From Bacteroidetes bacterium GWF2_40_14 (lineage in GTDB: Bacteria; Bacteroidota; Bacteroidia; Bacteroidales; UBA932), in assembly GCA_001769195.1 (NCBI GenBank), contig MEOK01000004.1, positions 124,001 to 188,000 of the forward strand: a stretch of 64,000 bases of DNA, in the 5' to 3' direction. A program made the translations under genes and the position numbers. The notes below the pieces were generated by a model. The model did not search any database. It was given only the letters and a program-made list of their open reading frames with translations, and had not been told where the DNA came from. This document shows, one piece after another, positions 26,236-35,523 of this stretch (position 1 is the stretch's first letter; every line of letters begins with the position of its first letter).

Positions 26236-27849
26236 TTATTCAAAAGCTGCCTTACAATAGTTTATTCTGTATATATCATACCTTTTTGTCTGCTCTTTCA
26301 TACGCAGCATAAAATCAGTATAGTTTCTGGACTCTTTTGGCGACCAGACAACTTCTGCAAGGGCTGCAGCTCTGGGATATACCATATATTCAACATGCTT
26401 CTCGGTTGCCATATATTCTGTCCATACATTCCCTTGTGCACCCATAATATATGCAGATTCCTCCAGTGTCAGAGCAGATGGGACGGGTTCATAACTGTAA
26501 ATTTTCTCCAGAGGGGTGAACCCTCCTATAGCAAATGGCTGAGTCTTTGGATCTGCCTGATAATGGTCAAGATAACAGTGAGTTCCCGGAGACATTACAA
26601 CAAAGTGGTGCTGTTTTGCCGCTGCAATACCACCATCTTCGCCCCGCCATGACATTACCGCAGCATTAGGGGCAAGCCCTCCTTCGAGTATCTCGTCCCA
26701 GCCTATAATCTTGCGACCCTTGCTGTTGATATACTTTTCTATTCTTTGGATAAAGTAGCTCTGAAGTTCATGCTCATCCTTAAGTCCTTCGTCAACAATC
26801 CTTTGCTGGCAAACAGGGCACTGCTTCCAGCTATCCTTGGGACACTCGTCGCCGCCAATATGAATATATTCAGACGGGAACAGAGTCAGAACCTCATCAA
26901 GGACATCCTGCAAAAAAGCAAATGTACTCTCCCTGCCTGCACACATCACATCTTTCCATACACCCCATCTTGTGCAAACCTCATAAGGTCCGCCTGTGCA
27001 GCCAAGATGCGGATATGAAGCAAGTGCAGCAAGTGCATGGCCAGGCATCTCTATCTCAGGTACTACGGTCACATATCTTTTAGCTGCGTATTCCACAATT
27101 TCGCGAATATCATCCTGCGTATAGAACCCACCATGAGGAGTCCCGTCAAACTCTTTGGAAAGCTTGTTGCTTCCTACGATTGTCTCCTTGCGTACCGAAC
27201 CGATTTTTGTAAGGAGCGGATATTTTTTAATCTCGATTCTCCAGCCTTGGTCTTCGGTCAGATGAAAGTGAAATATGTTGAACTTGTGCATAGCCATATA
27301 GTCTATGTACTTAAGGACAAATTCCTTAGGCATAAAATGGCGGCATACGTCAAGGTGAAGACCCCGCCACTTAAAGCGTGGATAATCTTCTATATGTGCA
27401 AGAGGTACAGATGCTTTTTTCAAGGTTGCCTTAGAAGCAGGCATCATTTGTATCAAAGTCTGTATGCCGTAGAAGAGTCCGTTTGGAGTTGATGCTTCAA
27501 GAGTAATTCCCTCTCGTGTGACATCAAGTCTGTATCCCTCTTTTTTAATGCCGGAAGCAGGGTTTAGTGATATATAAACTGAATGTTTTTCTGACCTTGC
27601 TGAATATTTGACAGGGAGAGCTTCAATTCCGTAAAAGTTTTTGAGATGATTCAGAAGAGGAGCTGTAATATTCTCAATCCCCTTTTCTTTGAAATTGTAA
27701 ATTATTGGTGTTTTACCGCTTATAGAAAACGTTCCTTTCTCAATGGTAATGGATACAGGTTTAGGAACGATATTTATACCATAGGTATAAGTATTTGGCG
27801 AAAAAGCAAGAGCACCAAGTGCTAATGTCATAATTTTAAGATATTTCAT
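26236..27849 (-). CDS. beta-N-acetylhexosaminidase (GH20)
   Basis: An exported 537-residue glycosidase that removes terminal GlcNAc or GalNAc from glycans. After a signal peptide comes the GH20b domain (about 25-150), then the GH20 barrel with RFKWRGLHLDVCRHFMP, HFHLTEDQGWRIEI and the catalytic pair Asp334-Glu335 in HIGGDECPKDSW. Later MSWRGEDGG and NVWTEYM complete the active site. At 537 residues it lacks extra carbohydrate-binding modules. It has no lipobox, so it is probably periplasmic. It stands alone, divergent from the beta-barrel gene. Confidence 0.95.
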   Translation of the reverse strand: MKYLKIMTLALGALAFSPNTYTYGINIVPKPVSITIEKGTFSISGKTPIIYNFKEKGIENITAPLLNHLKNFYGIEALPVKYSARSEKHSVYISLNPASGIKKEGYRLDVTREGITLEASTPNGLFYGIQTLIQMMPASKATLKKASVPLAHIEDYPRFKWRGLHLDVCRHFMPKEFVLKYIDYMAMHKFNIFHFHLTEDQGWRIEIKKYPLLTKIGSVRKETIVGSNKLSKEFDGTPHGGFYTQDDIREIVEYAAKRYVTVVPEIEMPGHALAALASYPHLGCTGGPYEVCTRWGVWKDVMCAGRESTFAFLQDVLDEVLTLFPSEYIHIGGDECPKDSWKQCPVCQQRIVDEGLKDEHELQSYFIQRIEKYINSKGRKIIGWDEILEGGLAPNAAVMSWRGEDGGIAAAKQHHFVVMSPGTHCYLDHYQADPKTQPFAIGGFTPLEKIYSYEPVPSALTLEESAYIMGAQGNVWTEYMATEKHVEYMVYPRAAALAEVVWSPKESRNYTDFMLRMKEQTKRYDIYRINYCKAAFE

Positions 27850-27957
27850 GGGTTTAGGATTAAAATTCTGTCGTACAATTTAGAAAAAATTTCAATTCCA
27901 AAGAATTGTTTTAACTTTATATAGATTTCCGGGGATAATTAATTAAAAAACGTTGCT

Positions 27958-28746
27958 ATGAAAAAATTATTATTAATCACAGGATTACTTCTTTTTTGTA
28001 CTTTGTCAAACATCTTTGCACAGGAACAACAATCTTCTACCTCAGAAAACAAAGTGAGGGTGCCCAAAAACTACGTGAAGTTCAATATCACTTCAATTGC
28101 ATTGAAAAACTACTCGATACAATATGAGAGGGCACTCACAAAAACCATATCACTGGCTTTCACTTTTAGAGACATGCCATCTTCAACACTCCCTTTCAAA
28201 AGCATGATTTTAAAGCAGGTAGGTGATAATGAAGATGCAAGTGATGTAATTGAAAAACTCAAAATAGGCAACATGGCATTTACTCCCGAAATAAGATTTT
28301 ATTTAGGAAAGAAAGGCTATGGAAGAGGATTCTATATTGCCCCTTTTTACCGGTATGCAAAATATGATGCCAGCAACTTTGTGAAAAACTACGAATATCA
28401 GGACGAGAACGACGAGCAGGTTAATGCCAGTATAACAATGTCGGGTAATATAACAGCAAATACAGTAGGTTTAATGTTTGGTGCACAGTGGGCATTGGGG
28501 AAATTTGTGTGTCTGGATTGGTGGCTACTTGGTCCGCATTATGGCAAGAGCAAGGGCGATCTTACAGGTATTCCTTCACAACCAATTCCGGAAGAGGGGC
28601 AGACAGAGATAAGACAAACTCTGGAAGATCTTGAGATACCTTTGGTTAAACAAACAGTTGAGGTTTCGGCCAACAGGGTGAACATGAAAATTGACGGTCC
28701 TTGGGCAGGTATAAGAGCTGGTATCTCATTAGGTATAAGATTTTAA
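27958..28746 (+). CDS. outer-membrane beta-barrel protein, DUF3575-like
   Basis: The 262-residue protein has a signal peptide ending NIFAQEQQ. The mature part has alternating beta-strand patterns such as YVKFNITSIALKNYSIQYER, FTPEIRFYLG, GFYIAPFYRYAKYD and a final strand AGIRAGISLGIRF ending in Phe, a hallmark of BAM-inserted barrels. The first strands resemble DUF3575-type small barrels of Bacteroidota. Function unknown. The antiporter gene follows 18 bases later. Confidence 0.75.
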   Translation: MKKLLLITGLLLFCTLSNIFAQEQQSSTSENKVRVPKNYVKFNITSIALKNYSIQYERALTKTISLAFTFRDMPSSTLPFKSMILKQVGDNEDASDVIEKLKIGNMAFTPEIRFYLGKKGYGRGFYIAPFYRYAKYDASNFVKNYEYQDENDEQVNASITMSGNITANTVGLMFGAQWALGKFVCLDWWLLGPHYGKSKGDLTGIPSQPIPEEGQTEIRQTLEDLEIPLVKQTVEVSANRVNMKIDGPWAGIRAGISLGIRF

Positions 28747-28764
28747 ATAACCGGAGCGCGGACA

Positions 28765-29949
28765 ATGACATTGACCATTATTATAATATTTTGCTCACTG
28801 CTCCTTTTTGCATATCTGTTTGACATTACATCTTCAAAGACTAAGATTCCGGCTGTAATACTTCTTCTGTTACTAGGATGGATAGTTAAGCAGTTGACGC
28901 TTCTCTTCGAATTTGATGTACCTGAACTTACGTCGGTGTTGCCGGTCTTTGGTACAATTGGGCTTATACTTATTGTTCTGGAGGGCTCCCTTGAACTTGA
29001 ACTTGACAGGTCCAAATTAGCACTAATCAGAAAATCTTTTATTGGAGCTGTAATCTCGTTGCTGGTATTGTCTTTTTTATTAGCCGGCATGTTCCATTTT
29101 TTCGGAAATTTCTCTTTCAGGGACAGTCTGGTCAATGCAATTCCATTCTGTGTTATAAGTAGTGCCATAGCCATTCCCAGTGTCAGGAACCTTAGCTCTT
29201 CTCACAGAGAATTTGTTATTTACGAAAGCAGTTTGTCGGATATTGCGGGAGTGTTATTCTTTAACTTTGTGGCTCTAAATGCTACATATAGCCTTAGTCT
29301 TCTGGGAACCTTTGGATTACAGCTGCTTGGCATAGCTCTGGTTTCAGTTGTGGCTATTTTGGGACTCTCGTTTTTATTGCACAGGATTGAGCACCATATA
29401 AAGTATATACCTATAATCCTTCTGGTGATATTAATCTATTCTGTGTCGGAATACTATCACTTGCCAGCTCTGATATTTATATTACTTTTCGGACTGTTTC
29501 TGGGAAACCTCAATAAGTTGAGAAATTTTAAATTGGTGGAAAGATTCAACCCGGAAGAGCTCGAAAGAGAGGTTTCAAAATTCAGGGAGCTTACAATAGA
29601 AGGAGCATTTATGGTGAGAGCAATATTCTTCCTGCTGTTTGGCTACCTTATAGAGACAGCCGAGATACTTAATACAGATACATTAATATGGTCCTCTGTA
29701 ATTGTTTTTGCGATATTTGCCATACGCGCCTTACAACTTAAATTGTCCGGGATACCTTTTAAACCCCTCTTTTTTGTTGCTCCAAGGGGGCTTATTACAA
29801 TTGTCCTTTTTTTAATGATTCTCCCGGAACAAAACATATTACATGTGAATAAATCGCTGATTGTTCAGGTAATATTACTGACCACCGTTATAATGATGTT
29901 CGGGCTGATGGCAACAAAAAAAGAAAAGAAGAAGTCAGTAAATAATTGA
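28765..29949 (+). CDS. cation:proton antiporter (CPA family)
   Basis: The 394 residues are almost entirely hydrophobic helices, about eleven to twelve, without a C-terminal TrkA domain. Conserved-looking segments are KIPAVILLLLLGWIVKQL (N-terminal helix pair), VLEGSLELELDRSKL, and CVISSAIAIPSV followed by ESSLSDIAGVLFFNFV (with a conserved acidic residue in the ion-binding region). This is the general layout of Na+/H+ exchangers of the CPA1/CPA2 type. Ion specificity cannot be read from sequence. It lies between the beta-barrel gene and the cyclophilin gene. Confidence 0.82.
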   Translation: MTLTIIIIFCSLLLFAYLFDITSSKTKIPAVILLLLLGWIVKQLTLLFEFDVPELTSVLPVFGTIGLILIVLEGSLELELDRSKLALIRKSFIGAVISLLVLSFLLAGMFHFFGNFSFRDSLVNAIPFCVISSAIAIPSVRNLSSSHREFVIYESSLSDIAGVLFFNFVALNATYSLSLLGTFGLQLLGIALVSVVAILGLSFLLHRIEHHIKYIPIILLVILIYSVSEYYHLPALIFILLFGLFLGNLNKLRNFKLVERFNPEELEREVSKFRELTIEGAFMVRAIFFLLFGYLIETAEILNTDTLIWSSVIVFAIFAIRALQLKLSGIPFKPLFFVAPRGLITIVLFLMILPEQNILHVNKSLIVQVILLTTVIMMFGLMATKKEKKKSVNN

Positions 29950-29965
29950 TAAACAATAAGTATAT

Positions 29966-30688
29966 ATGCTAAAAAAACTAAATTATCTGCTCGTTGCACT
30001 TTTGCTTTTGCCTGTAATTTCAGCAGCAAAGACCCCAAAGTTTTATGTGGTTAGTATTAAAACGACAGTCGGAGAGATTGTCGTGAGGTTGTATAATGAA
30101 ACACCTATCCATAGAGATAATTTTGTAAAACTTTGTAATGCAAAAAACTATGATAGCGTATTGTTCCATAGAGTAATAAAGGAGTTTATGGTACAGTCCG
30201 GCGACCCTGACAGCAAAGCCCATGAGCCTGGCAAGTTGTACGGCGAAGGCGACTTGGGTTATACCTTACCCGCTGAAATCTTGACTGACATATTTCATAA
30301 AAAGGGAGTATTGGCTGCTGCCAGAGAGGGAGATAAGGAAAACCCGGAACGCAAGTCATCTGCTTCTCAGTTTTACATTGTAGTTGGTAAAAAACTTACC
30401 GATCAGGATCTCGACAAGGTAGAATTAAGAATAAGCAAATCTAATAAAACAGATAATTTCAAATTCACCCCGGAACGAAGGGTGTTCTACAAAACTTATG
30501 GGGGAACACCGCATCTCGACCTGCAATACACTATATTTGGAGAAGTAGTTAAGGGCCAGGATGTAGCAGACAAAATCTCATTAGTGGAAACAAATGAACA
30601 TGACAGGCCAGTCAAGGATATCTGGATAATCTCTACAAAAGTATCACTGTTGAAAGAGCGAAAAATCAAGAAGCTAGCCGAGAAGTAA
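29966..30688 (+). CDS. exported cyclophilin-type peptidylprolyl isomerase
   Basis: The 240-residue protein has a signal peptide ending PVISAAKTP. The cyclophilin core shows TTVGEIVVRLYNETPIHRDN, then LFHRVIKEFMVQSGDP (catalytic Arg in FHRVI), SSASQFYIVVGKKL and YTIFGEVVKGQDVADKI. It catalyses cis-trans isomerisation of prolyl bonds in periplasmic or surface proteins. An insertion around residues 145-180 is usual for Bacteroidota homologues. It ends 21 bases before a strong terminator. Confidence 0.92.
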   Translation: MLKKLNYLLVALLLLPVISAAKTPKFYVVSIKTTVGEIVVRLYNETPIHRDNFVKLCNAKNYDSVLFHRVIKEFMVQSGDPDSKAHEPGKLYGEGDLGYTLPAEILTDIFHKKGVLAAAREGDKENPERKSSASQFYIVVGKKLTDQDLDKVELRISKSNKTDNFKFTPERRVFYKTYGGTPHLDLQYTIFGEVVKGQDVADKISLVETNEHDRPVKDIWIISTKVSLLKERKIKKLAEK

Positions 30689-30709
30689 ATGAGCAAGAGC
30701 TAAGAAAAA

Positions 30710-30750
30710 GAGGCCGACTAATAGTGATTTAGTCGGCCTCCTTAATTTTT
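30710..30750 (+). terminator. intrinsic terminator after the cyclophilin gene
   Basis: GAGGCCGACTAA (30710-30721) pairs perfectly with 30729-30740 around a 7-base loop and is followed by CTTAATTTTT. Confidence 0.85.
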
Positions 30751-30780
30751 CTCAGGGTGTTCAAATCTGTATTTTTGTAA

Positions 30781-30860
30781 GTAAAATAATCATATTGGGC
30801 ATACTCGGCCGGAAGGAGCTGCGCGACTGAGGACGGACAATGCCCAATGTGATTATTTAC
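30781..30860. repeat. 80-bp imperfect inverted-repeat element
   Basis: The 22 bases at 30781-30802 (GTAAAATAATCATATTGGGC then AT) match the reverse complement of 30840-30860 with one extra base and one mismatch. The 37-base centre is GC-rich compared with the surroundings. It lies between the cyclophilin terminator and the promoter of the first SusC/SusD locus, and could be a small mobile palindrome or a regulatory structure. Confidence 0.65.
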
Positions 30861-30889
30861 TATATATAAATAAGATTGAAAGTTTAGGG

Positions 30890-30918
30890 TTGGGCACTTT
30901 GAGCGTGTACTATAATTG
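30890..30918 (+). promoter_or_regulatory. putative promoter of the first thioredoxin-SusC/D locus
   Basis: TTG at 30890-30892 and TATAATTG at 30911-30918 resemble the -33 and -7 boxes with an 18-base spacer; the -7 box differs at one position from TAnnTTTG. The thioredoxin ATG is at 30943. Confidence 0.4.
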
Positions 30919-30942
30919 TAAGTCTAACTAACTAAATTTTAT

Positions 30943-32019
30943 ATGAAAAAAATTTCGATTCTATTTTTGTGTCTGTTCTTTACGATAGGACTGATTGCCC
31001 AGGAGGCTAAAGGGGTTATCTTTGAGCATGGTACATTCGCCGAAGCTCTCGCCAAGGCAAAGAAAAACAAAAAGGGGCCAAACATCATCTTTATGGATTG
31101 CTACACAACATGGTGCGGTCCGTGCAAGCAGATGGCCAATGTTATCTTCCCTATGGAACATGTTGGGAAATATTTCAACGCCAATTTTGTAAATGTTAAA
31201 ATTGACATGGAAAAGGGAGAAGGTATAGACCTTGCCAAGAAATATGGCATAAGAGCCTATCCTACATTTCTGATTCTCGACTCTGACGGCAACGAAATTA
31301 ACAGAATTCTAGGAAGCGCCGATGCAGATTCTTTTATTGAAAAGGTTAAAAAAGCATTAGATCCTTCAACTAGTCCTAAAGCGAAAAGAGCAGCTTTTGA
31401 TGCAAATAAGAGTACGGAAAACGCAATTGCTTATCTGGAGGTTCTTAAAGCTTCATACATGAACGCAGAAGCAGCAGCTTTTGTTGTTGAGATCTTTCCA
31501 ACACTTTCTCCAAGAGAAAAATATTCCGACAAAATGTGGCCTTTTGTTTCGCAAATACTTCAAAACCCAGATTCTGAGGTATTCGGCCTTGTAATGGAAG
31601 AGAAGATGACAGCAGACAAGATCGTTTCCAAAGAGAAGGTTGATGCAGCTATATGCGGTGGCCTGAAAAATTATGCCGGCACCTTTGTAACTGGCAGAAT
31701 GGCTAATGCAAACAACGAAAAGGTTCTTGCAAAAATTAATTATCTGACCCTGCTTTCAGGCAAAGACGAAACAGCTTCGTATTTTGTAAAGGTAGCACAG
31801 CTTTATGCTAAAAATGACATTGATGCAATTGCAGCAATGTTGAAAGTTCAGGATATGATGAAACTCAGCGAGAATGACAGAAATTCTGCCGAGAAACTTA
31901 TCACTGGTGTAAAAGGTCTGCCAAAGGAGAAGGTGGTTGAATATCTTAAAGCCAAGCAGGATTATTATAAGAAAATGGCAGAACAAACTACAGCTGCCAT
32001 TGAGAGGTATTCCAAGTAA
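30943..32019 (+). CDS. exported thioredoxin-fold protein, first gene of a SusC/D locus
   Basis: The 358-residue protein has a signal peptide ending IGLIAQEAKG (about residue 20). The thioredoxin domain (about 27-145) carries the active site TTWCGPCKQM (Cys58, Cys61), the family motif VKIDMEKGEGIDLAKKYGIR and cis-Pro in AYPTFLIL. The rest is a helical domain of about 200 residues. The same fold order, with the shared IDMEKGEGID motif, recurs in the last domain of the protein at 55530. It probably acts in the periplasm as a disulfide reductase. It is 33 bases before SusC. Confidence 0.9.
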   Translation: MKKISILFLCLFFTIGLIAQEAKGVIFEHGTFAEALAKAKKNKKGPNIIFMDCYTTWCGPCKQMANVIFPMEHVGKYFNANFVNVKIDMEKGEGIDLAKKYGIRAYPTFLILDSDGNEINRILGSADADSFIEKVKKALDPSTSPKAKRAAFDANKSTENAIAYLEVLKASYMNAEAAAFVVEIFPTLSPREKYSDKMWPFVSQILQNPDSEVFGLVMEEKMTADKIVSKEKVDAAICGGLKNYAGTFVTGRMANANNEKVLAKINYLTLLSGKDETASYFVKVAQLYAKNDIDAIAAMLKVQDMMKLSENDRNSAEKLITGVKGLPKEKVVEYLKAKQDYYKKMAEQTTAAIERYSK

Positions 32020-32052
32020 TGAATAGTTTCTTCACAACCAATAACTTAAATT

Positions 32053-35000
32053 ATGAATATAAAACAAATGCCAAAACGGCATAAATACCTTACAGCCTTT
32101 GTAGTGGTGTTTATGTCAATGTTTGCGACCCTAAACGCGCAACAGTTGAATTTTGATTTTAAGAACACCTCTTTAAAAGAGGTTCTTAAAAAGGTTACTG
32201 AGCAGACAGGATACGATTTTGTCTATTCCGATGCTCTAAAGGCAATTAACAGCAAGGTAAGTGTCTCTTCAAAAAACGAGAAGGTAGAACTTTTCTTTGC
32301 AAGATTTTTTCCAACAATAGGAATTAGTTACAAAATTCAGGGAAAACAAGTTGTAATCAGCCCAAAAGAGGTGGCAAACAGAGATGAGGCTGCTTTGACC
32401 ACGACAGTAAAACCTAATCAGAACACAGATGGTAAGTTTAAAATCAAAGGAAAGATTACTGACCAGAACGGTCTATCTCTTCCAGGTGTGTCAATCCAGA
32501 ACCTTACAGGAAAAACAGGAGCATATAGTGACATGGATGGAAACTATACTCTTGATGTAAAGTTTGGTGACAGACTTCTTTTAACTTTCATTGGCTTTAA
32601 GAGCAAAGAGCAACAAATATTTCCGTCAGTCAGTGCTCAACACGGTGTTCTGAATATTGTCCTTGAAGAAGATGCAATCGCTCTTGAGAGCGTTGCTATT
32701 ATCGGTTATGGTAATACCCAAAAAATAAAGGATATAACAGGTTCTATCGCCCACATGGGAAAGAAAGAACTAGCCACTGCACCAATGGGTTCTACCGTTC
32801 AGTCTATGCTTCAGGGCAGGGCAGCAGGGGTAAACGTACAGATTCAGTCTGCATCACCTACCTCTCCTATATCTGTAATTATCCGCGGTCAGTCATCGTT
32901 GAGTGGTGACAACCAACCATTATGGGTAATTGATGGTATTCCTGAATACAACTCAGGAATTTCTGGTAGTATATCTAATGTGCTCTATTCACTAAACCTT
33001 GCCGATGTTGAGAGTATTGACATCCTTAAGGATGCCTCTTCAACAGCTATTTACGGTTCCAGGGCTGCAAACGGCGTTATAGTTGTTACTACAAAAGGTG
33101 GTAAAGAGGGGATGAAACCAACACTGGAACTTTCGACACGTTGGGGTTACCAACAGATGAACTTCAATGGTTATGATTATTTTAAAGGACCGGAGTATCT
33201 GACTTTCACAAAGGCTGCTACCAGAAAGGAGTTGTACAACAGAGGTACATTTGACTACTTTACAAGGCTCTATCTTAGTGAGGCAGAGTTCTGGAAACAA
33301 AATACCAGTGAGGTTGACGTTCGTAAAATTGTAGAGCTTCCTGGAGCCTATTACAACAGTGATACATACTGGATGGGCGAGATGACCCAGAATCCATGGC
33401 AACAGCAGTATGACCTTACACTAAAAGGTGGAACCAAGGAGGTAAGCTACCTTGCAGCTATGTATTACAGTGGTATGCAGGGTGTTGTAAAAACCGGTTT
33501 TAGCAAAAACGTTGGCGGGAGAATCAGACTTGAGGCAAGAATCAACAAGGATCTTAAGTTCAGGGTAAATGCAAACGGATCTACCCGTAATGCCTCTGAC
33601 AAGGACTACATGCTTGATGTATTAAAGAAAGTAAGACCGGACATACCTGTTTATAATGCGGACGGAACACTGTTCACAAGGGATGCCTATACGGAAAATC
33701 CATACACTACTCTTAAAAACACAGCCTATGGCACAGGTGAGAACATAACAGCATCTGCCGAACTGGAGTGGACCATACTGAAGGGGCTTATCTTCACCTC
33801 AAGGGGAAGCGTAAACTATTCAAATACAGAGAGTCTTACATATAAGAGAAGAGGTTCAACATTTAATTATGATGGTACAAGGACATGGAGCAGAACAAAA
33901 TCAGACACTAAAATCTTCGATAATACTTTGGTATATGCAAACACATTTGGCAAACATGATGTAAGCGCAAGTTTGACAGCTTCTGTTGAGCGTTTTCAAA
34001 GTTTATTGTATGGTATGTCTGCAAGTAATTTCCCTGATGATGATGTTTTGAACAGCTTTGCAAATGCAGCTACAAAAGGAACTCTTTCTGAATCATATCA
34101 GATGAGTTCAATGGTATCTCAGATTGCCCGTGCACAGTACAAGTATAACGACAGGTACCTTGCAACATTTACTATCAGACATGACGGTTCATCAAAATTT
34201 GGTCCGGACAGCAGGTGGGGATGGTTCCCTTCAGGTGGTCTTGGATGGATCATAAGCAACGAGGACTTTATGAAAAACGGATGGTTAGGGAGAAACCTTA
34301 CACATATGAAACTGCGTGCCAGCTATGGTAAGTCAGGGTCGCAAAACCTTCAGAACTATCAGTGGATGACAATGGTAGGATCAGTAAACTATATGGAACA
34401 ACCTGGTATTTACCCAAGCAATATAGGAAATCTCGGACTTCAGTGGGAGGAGACCCTTATGACAGACATAGCGCTGGAGATGGAGTTCTGGAATTCAAGG
34501 ATAAGGACCACTCTGGGCTACTATGACAAGCAATCGAAGAACCTCATCTATACCCAGACGCTAGCACCAAGTTCTGCATTCTCGTCGATGTATGCGAACA
34601 TTGCATCTACAGCGGCAAACGGATTTGAATTTTCATTTGATTTGGATGTTGTAAAGAATTCAACATGGCAACTGACCCTGAACGCAAATGGCTCGAGCAA
34701 TAAATCTAAGGTGATAAGCTTCAATAACACAGTAAAAGAGTTGTTTCCAACTTACTCAAGAATAATAGCAGGTCAGCCGATTGGTGACTGGTTTGGATTC
34801 CCTACCTATAAAAGACTTTTCGGATCTTCTGAAGAGGCTGTTGCATTAAAGACAAGAACAACCACAGGAGGAATTACAATGTTCAGAAACGCAATGGAGA
34901 GTGCCGGGGATATTTATTTTAAGGATACTGATGGCAACGGAACAATCAATAACGATGACAAAGTAGTACTTGGAACAAGTATTCCTAAATTATTTGGAGG

Positions 35001-35514
35001 ATTTGGCCTTCAATTGTATATAGGCAGCTCCTTCAACGTTGGTGCAACATTTACATATGCATATGGTAACAAGAGGTTATGGGCCATGGCTATGAGCGAT
35101 GTGGGATACACCGGAAACTACAATCAATCTAACAAAATAGCAGGTATGAGTGCAATACTTAAGTCTCCTTTTGACAGAGCCACGCTACCAAATGCAACTC
35201 CATATGGTGATGGTGGGAATGGAGTTTCAACTCAATTCTCCGACTATTGGCTCTATGATGCCTCGTTTATAAGACTTAATGCTTTAAATATGAGCTATCG
35301 TTTTGGTAAACAGTACTTCAAGAACACATTGGTAGACAATATCGAGGTGACATTCCAGGCTACTAATTTGTTCACGTTAACTAAATATCCGGGGTTTGAC
35401 CCACAGGGTAACTTCTCAACAGCAACAGGAATGTCTGCTACACAAGGCGTGGACAACAGCTACTATCCTTCTGCCAGAACATTTAATCTAGGGTTTAAAT
35501 TCACTTTTAAATAG
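32053..35514 (+). CDS. SusC/RagA-family TonB-dependent receptor with STN domain
   Basis: This 1153-residue outer-membrane transporter has a signal peptide ending TLNAQQ. An STN (secretin/TonB N-terminal) domain follows (about 32-108, LNFDFKNTSLKEVLKKVTEQ), then a carboxypeptidase-like domain (about 135-215), the plug with DITGSIAHMGKKEL and the SusC signature ILKDASSTAIYGSRAANGVI, and a beta-barrel ending in FKFTFK. The STN domain normally contacts a FecR anti-sigma factor, and a FecR/ECF pair lies 5 kb downstream. With SusD it should import a substrate driven by TonB; the substrate is unknown. Confidence 0.95.
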   Translation: MNIKQMPKRHKYLTAFVVVFMSMFATLNAQQLNFDFKNTSLKEVLKKVTEQTGYDFVYSDALKAINSKVSVSSKNEKVELFFARFFPTIGISYKIQGKQVVISPKEVANRDEAALTTTVKPNQNTDGKFKIKGKITDQNGLSLPGVSIQNLTGKTGAYSDMDGNYTLDVKFGDRLLLTFIGFKSKEQQIFPSVSAQHGVLNIVLEEDAIALESVAIIGYGNTQKIKDITGSIAHMGKKELATAPMGSTVQSMLQGRAAGVNVQIQSASPTSPISVIIRGQSSLSGDNQPLWVIDGIPEYNSGISGSISNVLYSLNLADVESIDILKDASSTAIYGSRAANGVIVVTTKGGKEGMKPTLELSTRWGYQQMNFNGYDYFKGPEYLTFTKAATRKELYNRGTFDYFTRLYLSEAEFWKQNTSEVDVRKIVELPGAYYNSDTYWMGEMTQNPWQQQYDLTLKGGTKEVSYLAAMYYSGMQGVVKTGFSKNVGGRIRLEARINKDLKFRVNANGSTRNASDKDYMLDVLKKVRPDIPVYNADGTLFTRDAYTENPYTTLKNTAYGTGENITASAELEWTILKGLIFTSRGSVNYSNTESLTYKRRGSTFNYDGTRTWSRTKSDTKIFDNTLVYANTFGKHDVSASLTASVERFQSLLYGMSASNFPDDDVLNSFANAATKGTLSESYQMSSMVSQIARAQYKYNDRYLATFTIRHDGSSKFGPDSRWGWFPSGGLGWIISNEDFMKNGWLGRNLTHMKLRASYGKSGSQNLQNYQWMTMVGSVNYMEQPGIYPSNIGNLGLQWEETLMTDIALEMEFWNSRIRTTLGYYDKQSKNLIYTQTLAPSSAFSSMYANIASTAANGFEFSFDLDVVKNSTWQLTLNANGSSNKSKVISFNNTVKELFPTYSRIIAGQPIGDWFGFPTYKRLFGSSEEAVALKTRTTTGGITMFRNAMESAGDIYFKDTDGNGTINNDDKVVLGTSIPKLFGGFGLQLYIGSSFNVGATFTYAYGNKRLWAMAMSDVGYTGNYNQSNKIAGMSAILKSPFDRATLPNATPYGDGGNGVSTQFSDYWLYDASFIRLNALNMSYRFGKQYFKNTLVDNIEVTFQATNLFTLTKYPGFDPQGNFSTATGMSATQGVDNSYYPSARTFNLGFKFTFK

Positions 35515-35523
35515 ATCTGAGAT

